Source of the DNA: Acidobacteriota bacterium
GTDB lineage: Bacteria; Acidobacteriota; Thermoanaerobaculia; Gp7-AA8; JAHWKK01
Assembly: GCA_019347945.1 (NCBI GenBank)
Contig: JAHWKK010000003.1
Span: forward strand, 95,059-159,058
DNA: 64,000 bases
Direction: 5' to 3'
Positions 17,096-26,655 of this stretch are shown piece by piece. The notes under the pieces are model-generated. The model searched no databases. It was given only the letters and a program-made list of their open reading frames with translations, and was not told the DNA's origin. Position 1 is the stretch's first letter. The number at the start of each line of letters is the position of its first letter. The position numbers were made by a program, and so were the translations under genes.

Positions 17096-17776
17096 ATGGA
17101 ACCGTCGAAAACGTCGTCGAGAAAAACCTCCGGAAAACCGATCGAAGTCGAGTTCGTCGTCCTTCACTACACGGCGGAGACCCTCGAAGCGACGCTCCAG
17201 ATTTTCTCCAGCGCGGATCCGAAAACCGGAGCGCATCTGGTCATCGCTCCCGACGGGCGGGTCTTCGAGACGACCGCATGCTGGGATGGCGACGCGATCG
17301 CGGCGCCTCACGCCGGGCGGAGCCGCTGGAACGACGGAGCGAGGCTCTGGGAGGAGTTCAACGATTTCTCCCTCGGGATCGAGATCGTCAACAGCAACGG
17401 CAACATCCTCGAGTACACCGACGCGCAGTACGAAGCGCTGGCCGCCGTGCTGCGTCATCTCGGCGAGGCCTATCCGGCGCTCCGCGACCCGGGACGGATC
17501 GTCGGCCACGAACAGATCGCCGGCTGGCGCGGGAAGGCCGATCCCGGCGCGAAGTTCGACTGGGGCCGGCTCTACTCCGCAGTGTACGGCGAGTCGCCGC
17601 AGCCCGAACGGCGAGCGTCGACACCGCCGGCTCTCGTGGATGCACTCGCGGTCTTCGAGGGGGCGGCACCGCGCGCTCCCCAGGAAAACGCCGGCTACTG
17701 GCGGGCCGTCAACTATGTCCTCGAAAAGTCGGTCGCTCTGCTCCACCAGGCGGATCCCGACAAGCCGGCGGCTTGA
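17096..17776 (+). CDS. N-acetylmuramoyl-L-alanine amidase (AmpD-like, Amidase_2)
   Basis: This protein of about 226 residues has a zinc amidase fold: VVLHYTAET supplies the first zinc His, followed by APDGRVFETTACWDGDAIAAPHAG, the LGIEIVNSNG strand, and GHEQIAGWRGKADPGAKFDW with the second His and the catalytic Lys/Asp. Such enzymes cleave the amide between MurNAc and the stem peptide. No signal peptide is visible, which suggests a cytoplasmic recycling role. The C-terminal 50 residues are family-unspecific. ATG 17096 is preferred over the TTG three codons earlier. It starts 33 nt after ispA. Confidence 0.85.
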   Translation: MEPSKTSSRKTSGKPIEVEFVVLHYTAETLEATLQIFSSADPKTGAHLVIAPDGRVFETTACWDGDAIAAPHAGRSRWNDGARLWEEFNDFSLGIEIVNSNGNILEYTDAQYEALAAVLRHLGEAYPALRDPGRIVGHEQIAGWRGKADPGAKFDWGRLYSAVYGESPQPERRASTPPALVDALAVFEGAAPRAPQENAGYWRAVNYVLEKSVALLHQADPDKPAA

Positions 17777-17780
17777 CGGC

Positions 17781-19409
17781 TCAATCTCCCGCAGGATGAG
17801 CTGAATCTCCGTGGCCCGGCCAGGCGGGAGGAGGCAGCTGACGCTCCATCTCGTGGCGACGGATCAGTCCCGGCGGCAGCGGAGTATCGGGAAACTCCCG
17901 AGTCATGGCTCCAGGCTGATCGAAGTAGGTCTGCTCGATGTAGGCGGCCTCGAGGCGCTGGAGCGGATTGAGCGGCCTCGAGTTGAAGATCGCCATCGGA
18001 GTTGCGATCCAGACGGCTGCGCCGAACGCCATCCAGGCGAGATGCCGGGCTCTGCGCCGCCGCGGCGTGGTCCCGAACGCCACCGCGACCAGAAGCGCGA
18101 GGACGATCATCCTTCCGACCAGAGGCGGAGCGATCAGATCGGTCCAGACCGGCACGGAGAGGTCCCGCAGAAGGAGACGCCCCGAGAGACTCACCCACGG
18201 GAAGGGAATCTCCGGCGGAACGAATGAGAACCCGAACGTCGTGATCGTGACGGCCGCGGCCGAAGCGCCGATGAGCGCCGTCTCGAGCCGGTTGAAGGGG
18301 GAGTAGACCATCGGAAAGACGAGGAGCGGGATCACCGGAACCAGATACCTGAGGCCGACGCCCCAGCCGCCGTGCCAGTTCGGGTAGCCGGAAAGTACGA
18401 GCAGCAGGAGTACCGGCGCAACCAGAAGCGTGACGATCGCGGCTCCCGGCAGCCGGCGCCGCGCGCGGGTAATCCAGAGCGGCAGCATCAGCAGAAAGGG
18501 CGACATCAGGAGGAGTCCGCGCGACGGGCTGAGAAGCTCGGCGACGAGATTCGAGGCCGATGGAAATCCGATACCGAAAAAGCCCGACTCCGCCAGCTCC
18601 CTGAACTGATCGAAGCGTTCGTGACCGGAGGAGACGGCGACGAAGCTTCCGAACGTCAGTTTCTGATAGAGGGCGAGGATGATCGCGAAGGGAGCTCCTC
18701 CGGCGATGACCGTGGCGGCACGCCTCCACTCCCCGGTCACGAGGAGCCCCGCGAGAAAGACGGCGATCGGAACCGCGGTCGTGTACTCGTTGAGAACAGC
18801 GACTCCGCAAAGAGCTCCCGCACCGAGTGCACGCCAGAGCGAGCCTTTCCACGCCGGGAGATAGAGGAGAGCCCACGCCCCGAAGACGCAAAGGGCCGAG
18901 AGGGCGTGCGAAAAGAAGAGCAGCCCATAGGCGAACAGCGGGGTCGCGAAGAGCAGGGCTGCCACGGTCAGGGCAATCCGACGTGGCCTCGCTCCGGTTT
19001 TTCCGGCGGCATACGCCAGCAGCGCGCCGAGAAGAAGAAGAGGAATGGTCGAGGTCCAGATGCGGCAGAGAAACAGAGAGGTACGGAGGGTCGCCGGACC
19101 GGGTGGTCCGATCATCGCGTGCGCGAGTGCGTATGCAGGGATGGCGAAGAAAGAACCGCCCGGCGCCTTGTTGGAGTAGCGGCGGCCGTCGATCTCCGAG
19201 ATGTCCTCGAGCCTGGGACCGAGAAGCGGCAGAAGCCAGGAGATCTCGGGCGAGCCGCGCTCGACGATCGAGCTCGTTGCGGCCCATCGGCTGAATTCGT
19301 TTGGCGAGACGAAATGAGGATAGACCGGCACGACGAGCAGTGCGATGAGCGCGTAGCATGCGACGCTCAGAAGCCCCGCGGCTAGACCGAGCCGTACGTT
19401 TCGCGTCAT
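17781..19409 (-). CDS. Multi-span membrane protein, GT-C-like
   Basis: This 542-residue integral membrane protein has about ten to twelve hydrophobic helices, starting with an N-terminal one at residues 8-27. A periplasmic loop after TM1 holds R-W-A-A and Y-S-N-K-A-P-G, typical of lipid-linked sugar transferases of the GT-C superfamily (compare YSNKAPG/F in PMT-like proteins). There is no clear DxD or ExD pair, so the enzyme class is tentative. It overlaps the second membrane protein by ATGA at 19406-19409. The pair may act in cell-surface glycosylation (inference). Confidence 0.6.
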   Translation of the reverse strand: MTRNVRLGLAAGLLSVACYALIALLVVPVYPHFVSPNEFSRWAATSSIVERGSPEISWLLPLLGPRLEDISEIDGRRYSNKAPGGSFFAIPAYALAHAMIGPPGPATLRTSLFLCRIWTSTIPLLLLGALLAYAAGKTGARPRRIALTVAALLFATPLFAYGLLFFSHALSALCVFGAWALLYLPAWKGSLWRALGAGALCGVAVLNEYTTAVPIAVFLAGLLVTGEWRRAATVIAGGAPFAIILALYQKLTFGSFVAVSSGHERFDQFRELAESGFFGIGFPSASNLVAELLSPSRGLLLMSPFLLMLPLWITRARRRLPGAAIVTLLVAPVLLLLVLSGYPNWHGGWGVGLRYLVPVIPLLVFPMVYSPFNRLETALIGASAAAVTITTFGFSFVPPEIPFPWVSLSGRLLLRDLSVPVWTDLIAPPLVGRMIVLALLVAVAFGTTPRRRRARHLAWMAFGAAVWIATPMAIFNSRPLNPLQRLEAAYIEQTYFDQPGAMTREFPDTPLPPGLIRRHEMERQLPPPAWPGHGDSAHPAGD

Positions 19410-21223
19410 TGATCTCGCCTCCCGCGCGAGCTCGCGCCAAGTCTTCTCAGCGCCTCGGTTCGCTCCCGGCGGAGGTTTTCGAGCTCCCGCTCGACACGCG
19501 CGGACTCTTCATGCCGCCCGCTCCTGGTCAGGTACTCGATCTCATCACGCAGAAGCCCCTCGCGAAACTCGACTCCTCCCGGGAGAAGTGCGAGCGGCTG
19601 GTTGCGGGCGATGAGATCGCGGTACTGCTCGCGCCCGTCGAGCGAGTTCGCTCCGCAGACATAGACGAGTCCGGTGACGAGAAGGAACCAGACCGAAATG
19701 ACCGGCGCGGCGGCCGCAGGCCGATCGAGAATCCGGAGGAGTGAGAACGCGAGAAGAGAGAGTCCGATCAGGGTGACGACCAGGAAAGTGACGACGGTCA
19801 GACGGAAATCGGGAGGAACGGACGCGAGGGGTGCGAATTTCCCGGGAAGAGCGAGAAGCGCCTGCTTCTGCATCGTCCACAGCTCGGAGGGGGTGTAATA
19901 GCGGGCGAGCGAAATGCGATCCGTTGCGAAGAAGAGCGTCATCGTCCAGAACGTGCAGACTGCCACGATCGGGACGGAGATCGGGCGTCGCACTCTCGAA
20001 AGGAAAACGGCGAGGCCGATCACGACGAAGACCGTGCTGTTGAGAAAGCGTCTCTGCCCGAACGCAGTTGAACCCCAGAAGGTTCGTTCCATCGTGGCGT
20101 TGATGAACCATTGCGCCGCGAAGAAATAGAGCGCCGCGAGCGCCAGACGGCGGTCGTCCCGGAAAAGAAGAATCAGCCCGATGATCGCCACGAGGACGAC
20201 AGGCGCCCACGGCACGAGGCCGTGATACCAGGAGAAGAGTGGCTCCCAGGTCCACACTTTCTCGAAAGCGGCGAAAGGTGCCGCCCGGCTCCCGCCCGTC
20301 AGAAATCCGGCGGGTGTTCCGTAAATGAACCAGCTCGCGACCAGCTGGGGGAGAGCCGCGAGGAGAGCTCCGGCTGGCAGCAGAAGCGACAACCGGAGCA
20401 TGAGCGACCTGGAGATCCACGGAATGAGAATGAACGGTACGAGGGCGATCGCGAGGTTCTGGGGCCGCACGATGAAAGCGAATCCGATTGCCAGCCCGGC
20501 GAGAAAGATCCTGGACCTGCGGGAGTCTTCTCTCAGTGAAAGGGCGGCAGCCACGGCCAGAGCGCAGGCGAGCGCCGAGACGGCGTGAGACATGGTCGAG
20601 TGGCGAAGCGAGTACCAGAGCAGAGGCGTACCGAACCAGGTCGCAATGGCGGCCGCGCCCGCCGCTTCTCCGGAGCTGAATCTCGCCGCGATCCGGACAC
20701 TCACCAGAAGGGCGAGCAGGCCGGCGAACGCCGAGGCCGTCACGACCCCAACGTTGTAGGGGAGGGAGAATCCATCGCGCGGAAACGATCCCGCCCCGAG
20801 TCCTCGCACTCCGTCGGCCAGTGCCATGGAGGGGAGCCAGTAGACCGCCGTCCCGATCGTCCAGTGATTTCCGAGAAAACCGGTGGAGGTCACCTCTTTG
20901 TGGAGGATCCGTCCCTCGACGATCATTCCGAGACGATCCCATTCGTCGTAGAAGAGGAGGTCGCGATCGACCCACATCGAAGGGAGATAGCTGTAGTAGC
21001 CGGCACCGTCGGGCAGGACGAGGCCGGGCGTCAGCCAGATCAGCGAGAGCAGCCAGGTCAGCGCCACGACGGCGCCGGCCCGGGCGAGCCGGAACCTCGA
21101 AGTGGTCCGGGCACGGGCGCGCCCTCCTTTCGGGCGCCGGCTTTCGACGGGATCGGGCAATGAAGTTCTCCGCGCGAAGTGTATAGGTGTGCAGGGGTAC
21201 GGCGATGTAGTGCAGTTAGTCAC
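19406..21223 (-). CDS. Multi-span membrane protein, GT-C-like, paired with the next gene
   Basis: This protein of up to 605 residues has about twelve hydrophobic segments beginning near residue 50, with a first periplasmic loop (DGAGYYSYLPSMWVDRDL) and a Y-N-V-G-V-V block. It ends in a charged, coiled-coil-like cytoplasmic tail (about 540-600). The layout resembles that of the partner gene although direct identity is low by eye. The start is uncertain: GTG 21223 opens the frame, but the first 45 residues are not membrane-like, and TTG near 21162 (LPDPVES) is possible. It is divergent from dxs. Confidence 0.6.
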   Translation of the reverse strand: MTNCTTSPYPCTPIHFARRTSLPDPVESRRPKGGRARARTTSRFRLARAGAVVALTWLLSLIWLTPGLVLPDGAGYYSYLPSMWVDRDLLFYDEWDRLGMIVEGRILHKEVTSTGFLGNHWTIGTAVYWLPSMALADGVRGLGAGSFPRDGFSLPYNVGVVTASAFAGLLALLVSVRIAARFSSGEAAGAAAIATWFGTPLLWYSLRHSTMSHAVSALACALAVAAALSLREDSRRSRIFLAGLAIGFAFIVRPQNLAIALVPFILIPWISRSLMLRLSLLLPAGALLAALPQLVASWFIYGTPAGFLTGGSRAAPFAAFEKVWTWEPLFSWYHGLVPWAPVVLVAIIGLILLFRDDRRLALAALYFFAAQWFINATMERTFWGSTAFGQRRFLNSTVFVVIGLAVFLSRVRRPISVPIVAVCTFWTMTLFFATDRISLARYYTPSELWTMQKQALLALPGKFAPLASVPPDFRLTVVTFLVVTLIGLSLLAFSLLRILDRPAAAAPVISVWFLLVTGLVYVCGANSLDGREQYRDLIARNQPLALLPGGVEFREGLLRDEIEYLTRSGRHEESARVERELENLRRERTEALRRLGASSRGRRDQ

Positions 21224-21370
21224 GCGGGCATGACTCCTGGATCGCTCCAGCCCTCGTTCTCCCAGGGTGGAACATCCCGCGGAGCATCTCCGTTGTCGCT
21301 TTTCACTCCAACAAGTGTCGGTTCATCTGATACTTCCGACACCGAGGTGAACAGCGTGGCAAACAGGAAA

Positions 21371-23287
21371 ATGGCGAACATTCTCGATACGATTCATTCA
21401 CCGGCCGACATCCGGATGCTGAATCTCCGGCAGCTCGAACAGCTGGCCGGGGAGATCCGCGAGCGAATCGTCGATGTCGTTTCCGAAAAGGGCGGACATT
21501 TCGGCGGCAATCTCGGAGTGGTCGAGCTGACGCTCGCCCTTCACTACGTCTTCGATACGCCGCGGGACCAGCTCGTGTTCGATACGGGACACCAGAGCTA
21601 TCCTCACAAGCTGATCACGGGGCGGCGCGAGCGATTCCACACGATCCGCCAGCACGAAGGGATCTCGGGTTTCTGCAAGCGCGAGGAGTCGATCTACGAC
21701 GTGTTCAACGCCGGGCATGCTTCGACTTCGATCTCGGCGTCGCTCGGAATCGCGGTTGCGCGCGATTTCCGGAACGAGGATTACCGGGTCGCCGCGGTCG
21801 TCGGTGATGGAGCGCTGTCCGGAGGGCTGGCATTCGAGGGCTTGAATCAGGCGGGACATCTGAAGCGGAAACTTTTCCTGGTTCTCAACGACAACGACCT
21901 CTCGATCTCGACCAACGTCGGCGCGATCTCGGGCTATCTCAATCAGATCATCAAGGGACAGAAGTACAACGCGCTCAAGGACCTGGCCAAGGGCGTCATG
22001 GACCGGATCCCGCTGGTCGGCGATCGAATCCACGGGCTCGCCTCCGACATGGAGGAGGTCCTCAAGAACATGACGGTTCCCGGGCTGCTCTTCGAGGAGC
22101 TGGGCTTCAAGTACATCGGGCCGTACGACGGCCACGATCTCAAGCTGCTGATCGACATCTTCGAAAAGCACAAAGACTACGACGGGCCGATCATCTGCCA
22201 CGTGATCACGATGAAGGGAAAGGGCTACGAGCCGGCGGAGGTCAAGCCGATCTGGTCGCATGGCGTCACTCCTTTCGACAAGGCTTCGGGCGTGGTTCAC
22301 AAGTCGACCAATCCGGCGCCGCCGAAATACACCGGAGTCTTCGCGGAGACGCTCATCGAGCTCGCATCGAAGGATCCGAAGATCGTCGCCGTCACGGCAG
22401 CGATGCCGGAGGGGACAGGGCTCGACAAGTTCTCAAAGGAGTATCCCGATCGAACATTCGACGTCGGAATCGCGGAGGAGCACGCCGTGACCTTCTGCGG
22501 AGGAATGGCGACGCAGGGGATGAAGCCGGTCGCCGCGATCTATTCGACATTTCTGCAGAGAGCGTTCGATCAGACCTTTCACGACGTCGCGATCATGGAC
22601 CTTCCCGTCGTGTTCGCGATGGACAGAGCCGGAATCGTCGGAGCCGACGGCCCGACCCATCACGGAATCTACGACATGGCATATCTCCGGATTCTTCCGA
22701 ACATGATCTGCATGGCGCCGCGCGATGAGAACGAGCTGAGACACATGCTCAAGACCGCGCTCGAGACGGGGCATCCGACCTCGCTTCGCTACCCCCGCGG
22801 AGAGGGTGTCGGGGTGGAGATGGACGCCGAGCTCCGGTCGCTGCCGATCGGCAAGGGCGAGGTGATGAGAGAGGGCTCGGCGGCCACGATTTTCGCAATC
22901 GGCGCGGAGGTGTGGCCGGCGATGGAGGCGGCCGACCTGTTGTCTCGCGAAGGAATCGAGGTCACGGTCATCGACGCGAAATTCATCAAACCGCTCGATG
23001 AAGAGCTGATTCGTCGTTACTGCATCCCCGGTGCGAAGGTAGTGACGGTCGAAGAGGGCTCACTCGCCGGAGGATTCGGTTCCGCGGTCATGGAGAAGAT
23101 TCAGGAGCTCGGCATTCACGGGGTGGAGATCGACAGAATCGGGGTGCCCGACGAGATCGTCCATCACGGATCGCAGGGGGTCTTGCGCGCGCAGTTCGAT
23201 CTGCATCCCGAGGGAATCGCGAGCCATGTCCGGGACCTCCTCGATCGCGAAACGAGCCAGCCTCGGCCGCGCGTCGCGAACGACTGA
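21371..23287 (+). CDS. dxs: 1-deoxy-D-xylulose-5-phosphate synthase
   Basis: This 638-residue thiamine-diphosphate enzyme makes DXP from pyruvate and glyceraldehyde-3-phosphate, the entry to the MEP isoprenoid pathway. Visible are the GHQSYPHK region, the ThDP motif VVGDGALSGG with NDN, the pyrimidine-domain IAEEHAVTFCGGMA, and the transketolase C-terminal domain (VIDAKFIKPLDEELI). ATG 21371 (MANILDTIHSP) is the homology start; the open frame reaches 21179 but is unlike family N-termini. The upstream gap of 147 nt separates it from the divergent membrane protein gene. Confidence 0.97.
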   Translation: MANILDTIHSPADIRMLNLRQLEQLAGEIRERIVDVVSEKGGHFGGNLGVVELTLALHYVFDTPRDQLVFDTGHQSYPHKLITGRRERFHTIRQHEGISGFCKREESIYDVFNAGHASTSISASLGIAVARDFRNEDYRVAAVVGDGALSGGLAFEGLNQAGHLKRKLFLVLNDNDLSISTNVGAISGYLNQIIKGQKYNALKDLAKGVMDRIPLVGDRIHGLASDMEEVLKNMTVPGLLFEELGFKYIGPYDGHDLKLLIDIFEKHKDYDGPIICHVITMKGKGYEPAEVKPIWSHGVTPFDKASGVVHKSTNPAPPKYTGVFAETLIELASKDPKIVAVTAAMPEGTGLDKFSKEYPDRTFDVGIAEEHAVTFCGGMATQGMKPVAAIYSTFLQRAFDQTFHDVAIMDLPVVFAMDRAGIVGADGPTHHGIYDMAYLRILPNMICMAPRDENELRHMLKTALETGHPTSLRYPRGEGVGVEMDAELRSLPIGKGEVMREGSAATIFAIGAEVWPAMEAADLLSREGIEVTVIDAKFIKPLDEELIRRYCIPGAKVVTVEEGSLAGGFGSAVMEKIQELGIHGVEIDRIGVPDEIVHHGSQGVLRAQFDLHPEGIASHVRDLLDRETSQPRPRVAND

Positions 23288-23457
23288 CGCGAATGGATGG
23301 GGGCTCGTGAACGAAGAGGCGCGCGAGCGCATGACGTCAATAACGGCCAACCGCCAGATTCTTCGCCCGCGCTCTGCCGGGCTCAGAATGACGAATGTTG
23401 TGTTTGCGCGAAGCGACGATCATGGACGAATGTTTGCTCTCGCGAACCCACGCCCTC

Positions 23458-23631
23458 GTCATCCTGAGCAATTGACCGACGCTACGCGCCGGTGAAGCGG
23501 AAATGAAAATCGGAGCCCGCAAAACTCCGCACCCCATACTCAAACCGGCGTCGTCCCGAGCGGGCGGTCGGGTGGGCAAGCGAGGGATCTTGCAGGTTGG
23601 GACATCAGCCCAAGCGAAGCGCTGCAAAAGG
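23458..23631 (+). repeat. Dispersed repeat family 1, copy B
   Basis: Plus-strand copy of the element at 8010-8206, sharing in order CATCCTGAGCAA, TGACCG, CGCCGGTGAA, CGGAAATGAA, ACTCAAACC, GAGCGGGCGGTCGGG, CTTGCAGGTTGGGACATCA and AGCCCAAGCGAAGCGCTGC. It lies in the 831-bp gap between dxs and the CDF gene, in which no gene is seen. Confidence 0.8.
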
Positions 23632-23707
23632 TCGAAGTCCACGCATTTCGTGGTCGTTTCATTAGGAGCAATTGACCGACGCTACGCGCCGGTGAAGCGG
23701 AAATGAA
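23466..23707. repeat. 42-bp direct repeat, exactly 200 bp apart
   Basis: The 42 bases at 23466-23507 recur at 23666-23707 (start GAGCAATTGACCGACGCTAC). The second copy restarts family 1 immediately after copy B, so part of the element is duplicated in tandem. Confidence 0.85.
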
Positions 23708-23875
23708 CATGGGGGAGCACCGGAGAAAGGGCGATGTTGGGTCGGCGCTTCGCTTGGATTCACTGTACTCGCTCTGGAGGTCCCTCGCCTGCCCGCCCGC
23801 AGGTACGCCGAATCAAACCGATCCGCAAGTTCGCCGCCCGCTCGGGACGACGGGGCGGGGAGAGGGGTTTGTCGA

Positions 23876-24060
23876 GGCTTCAATCCGGCGTCTGGTCCGG
23901 CGTAATCTGCGGCATTCGAAGCCATACGCCGGGACGATGCAGTCACGTCACAATGCCTCCTCCGCCCCGGTCGTCCCGCGCCGGTGGTCGGGCGGGAAAG
24001 CGAGGGACCTCTCATGAAAGTACAGTCAGACCAAGCGGAGCGCCCATCGAACCGGCAGTT
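23876..24060 (+). repeat. Dispersed repeat family 2, copy C
   Basis: This block has GCGTCTGGTCCGGCGTAAT, TGCGGCATTCGAA, a GGTCGGGCGGGAAAGCGAGG-type segment, then TCTCATGAAAGTACAGTCA and ACCAAGCGGAGCG. It matches, in reverse orientation, 39172-39350. It shares the CGGGCGGTCGGGCGGG-like core with family 1 but different flanks. Confidence 0.7.
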
Positions 24061-24118
24061 CATCAGGAGCCGCCGAAGGACGGCGAAGGATCCGGGGAAG
24101 GCTCGTGAGTCAGGTCGA

Positions 24119-25042
24119 TCAGGAAGTGATTACCTGAACTTCCGACGTGATGCAGTGGGGGTCGTCGTCGGGACAACCGGTGTCGTGCTCGAACTGGATG
24201 GTCGTGTGAGTGATCCCGTACTCCGCCTGCAGTAGCGTGGTTGCCCGTTCGAGAATGGAGGCTGTGCTCGCCAGCGAAACGTCTCCCAGCTTCAGGTGAC
24301 ACGACAGCGCCGGTCGGGTCGGCGCGATCGCCCAGATGTGAACGTGATGGACATCGAGCACGCCCGGCTGCGAAGCGAGCCGCGTCGTGATCTCGTCGGG
24401 ATCGATTCCATCCGGAGTCCCCTCGAGGAGAAGGTTGATCGTCTCTTTCAGAATGCCCCAGGCGCTCCAGAAAATGAGGATTGCGATGAGGCCGGTCACG
24501 ATCGGATCGAAAATCGAGTTGCCGGTGAACCGGATCAGGAGTGCAGCGACGATCACTCCTGCCGAAGAGAGGGTATCGCCGAAGAGATGGACGGTCGCGG
24601 CGCGGATGTTGATGTCGTCTGCACTCTCCTTCCGCAGCCACAGCGTGATCGCGACATTCAGCAGGATGCCGATTGCGGCCACCCAGATCATCGTGAAGCT
24701 GTCGATCGCCTCCGGCTGCCGGAAGCGATGCCACGCCTCGACCAGGAGGTAAATCGTGAATGCGACCAGGAATCCTGCGTTGACGAAGGCGGCGAGAATT
24801 CCGGCGCGCTGGTAACCGAACGTTTTCGACTGGCTCCGCGGAAGCACCTCGAGCCAGACGACGAAGAGCGCGAGCAGCAGAGCGACCGAGTCGGTGAGGT
24901 TGTGAAGAGCGTCTCCGACCAGCGCGAGTGCATTCGCCAGAATGCCGGCAACCAGCTCCACGACGACGAAGAGCACCGTCGCGAGAGCAGACACTTTCAG
25001 CTTGAGGCTGACCGTCGTCGGATGATGATGATGTCGAGGCAT
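24119..25042 (-). CDS. Cation diffusion facilitator (Zn/Cd/Co efflux)
   Basis: This 307-residue CDF transporter has six spans and exports divalent metal in exchange for protons. The metal site is visible as H-N-L-T-D in TM2 (GDALHNLTDS) and H-L-F-G-D in TM5 (VHLFGDTLSS), the HxxxD/HxxxD pattern of Zn-type members. The N-terminus carries an HHHH run and the cytoplasmic C-terminal domain has VHHVHIWAI and a final acidic/His/Cys segment (CPDDDPHC). Start ATG 25042 follows GAGGG. Confidence 0.92.
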   Translation of the reverse strand: MPRHHHHPTTVSLKLKVSALATVLFVVVELVAGILANALALVGDALHNLTDSVALLLALFVVWLEVLPRSQSKTFGYQRAGILAAFVNAGFLVAFTIYLLVEAWHRFRQPEAIDSFTMIWVAAIGILLNVAITLWLRKESADDINIRAATVHLFGDTLSSAGVIVAALLIRFTGNSIFDPIVTGLIAILIFWSAWGILKETINLLLEGTPDGIDPDEITTRLASQPGVLDVHHVHIWAIAPTRPALSCHLKLGDVSLASTASILERATTLLQAEYGITHTTIQFEHDTGCPDDDPHCITSEVQVITS

Positions 25043-25072
25043 CTCCCTCGGTTAATCCGGGAGGTGATTCGA

Positions 25073-26359
25073 TTATTCGCCCGCCGCCTTCTTTCGCATC
25101 TCCATCGCGCGGTAGCCGATGTCTTTACGGTAAACCGCGCCGTCGAATTTGACGGCGGCAGCGGCCTTGTAGGCTTTCGTCAGAGCTTCCGACATTGTAG
25201 CGCCACGACCGCAGGCGGTGATGACACGGCCGGCGACGTTGATGAAGTTGCCGTCATCATCCTTTCCGGTGGCGGAGTGAAAGTACTCGATACTCGGATC
25301 CTCGAGATTCGGGACCGTGACCGGAACGCCGTTCGGCGCCGGACCGGGATAGCCGGACATTGCGACGACGACTCCTGCTGCCGCCTCCTTCTTCCAGCTG
25401 AGTTTGGTATCGCCGAGATTCCCGTCCGCCACCTTCACCATCACTTCGGCAAGATCGCTTTCGAGCCGCATCATCTGCACCTGTGTTTCCGGATCACCGA
25501 ACCTGCAGTTGAACTCGAGGACCTTCGGTCCGGCGGGGGTGAGCATGATGCCCGCGTAGAGGCATCCCGTGTACGGCCGGCCTTCTTCCGCCATCGCCTG
25601 AACGGTCGGAATCATGACCGTCTTCATGATCTCGGCCGCGAGCTCGCCCGGCAGAATGATCGCCGGTGAATGAGCGCCCATACCCCCGGTATTGGGACCC
25701 TCGTCGCCGTCGAGCGCCTTCTTGTAATCCTTGGCGGGAGAGAGGGGAACGAGTTTCTTTCCGTCGGTGAGCACCATGAAGGAGAGCTCTTCCCCCTCGA
25801 GAAACTCTTCCACGACGAGCCGGCTGCCGGCGTTGCCGAACTTCCGTTCGTCGAATACGACCTTCGCGTAGGCCTCGGCTTCCTTTTTGTCATTGACGAT
25901 CGCGACGCCCTTGCCACCGGCGAGTCCGTCGACCTTCATGACCAGCGGAAACTTCTTTCCGATTCCGTCCATGGTCTCATCCACCGAGGAGTAGACATGC
26001 GATGCCGCGGTGGGGATGCCGTACTTGACCATGAACTCCTTGGAGAAGACCTTCGAGCCTTCGATCTCGGCCGCGAGCTTGGTCGGGCCGAAGATGCGGA
26101 GATCCCGCTTGTGAAACTCGTCGACGATCCCGAGCGTCAGTGGAAGCTCCGGTCCCACCACGGTCAGATCGATCTTCAGCTTCTCGGCGAAGTCGAGAAG
26201 GTCCACCACGTCGGCCACACCGATCGGGACGCAGTCGGCGATCTCGGCGATACCCGCGTTTCCGGGTGCGACGAAGATCTCGTCCACCAGCGGGCTCTGG
26301 CGAAGTTTCCAGGTGAGAGCATGCTCGCGCCCTCCGTTACCGACGACGAGAACACGCAT
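25073..26359 (-). CDS. purD: Phosphoribosylamine-glycine ligase
   Basis: This 428-residue ATP-grasp enzyme of purine synthesis joins phosphoribosylamine with glycine. The N-terminus MRVLVVGNGGREHALTWKL and VGPELPLTLGIVD are diagnostic; the ATP-grasp core has KVDGLAGGKGV, EEFLEGEELSFMVLTDG and the DEGPNTGGMGAHSP block; NCRFGDPETQ holds metal ligands. ATG 26359 has GGAGG seven bases upstream; a TTG two codons earlier is less likely. It is 30 nt before the CDF gene in the same direction. Confidence 0.97.
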   Translation of the reverse strand: MRVLVVGNGGREHALTWKLRQSPLVDEIFVAPGNAGIAEIADCVPIGVADVVDLLDFAEKLKIDLTVVGPELPLTLGIVDEFHKRDLRIFGPTKLAAEIEGSKVFSKEFMVKYGIPTAASHVYSSVDETMDGIGKKFPLVMKVDGLAGGKGVAIVNDKKEAEAYAKVVFDERKFGNAGSRLVVEEFLEGEELSFMVLTDGKKLVPLSPAKDYKKALDGDEGPNTGGMGAHSPAIILPGELAAEIMKTVMIPTVQAMAEEGRPYTGCLYAGIMLTPAGPKVLEFNCRFGDPETQVQMMRLESDLAEVMVKVADGNLGDTKLSWKKEAAAGVVVAMSGYPGPAPNGVPVTVPNLEDPSIEYFHSATGKDDDGNFINVAGRVITACGRGATMSEALTKAYKAAAAVKFDGAVYRKDIGYRAMEMRKKAAGE

Positions 26360-26451
26360 CGACAATCCTCCAGTGACAGCGGTGGAACAACCCTGAAAGT
26401 TTAATCGAACGGGCCCGGATCGTACAAATTAACGTGAGTCATTATTGTCAG

Positions 26452-26653
26452 GAGACAGGATTCAGGAGACAGGATTCAGGATCCAGGAGCCGGGACCGAC
26501 CGGGGGCGCGAGGAGCCGGGATTCAGGAGCCGTGCGGAAACGGTCCGAATCCTGAATTCTGTCTCCTGAGTCCTGTCTCCTGATCCTGTCTCCTGAATCC
26601 TGTCTCCTGAATCCTGTCTCCTGAATCCTGTCTCCTGAATCCTGTCTCCTGCA
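26452..26653. repeat. 15-bp tandem repeats in inverted arms
   Basis: The unit GAATCCTGTCTCCTG is repeated about six times at 26553-26653, and its reverse complement occurs about twice at 26452-26480, so the block can fold into a large hairpin. The gap between purD and the dioxygenase gene contains only this. The array abuts the stop codon of the dioxygenase gene. Confidence 0.85.
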
Positions 26654-26655
26654 CA

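Noticed and set aside
17713-19440. 575-codon open frame overlapping the membrane-protein gene on the same strand
   Set aside because: It is very rich in Arg and Ser with no hydrophobic segments; the other frame has clear membrane helices.
21179-21370. N-terminal extension of Dxs
   Set aside because: Its residues have no match to the family, and the ATG at 21371 gives the normal length.
24119-25042. Metal-resistance island joining the CDF gene with the 0-4 kb cluster
   Set aside because: They are 20 kb apart with housekeeping genes between, so no linkage is supported.
26452-26653. CRISPR or Rho-independent terminator
   Set aside because: The repeat has no unique spacers, and the hairpin lacks a T-tract at a single 3' end. 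It is a tandem/inverted repeat.
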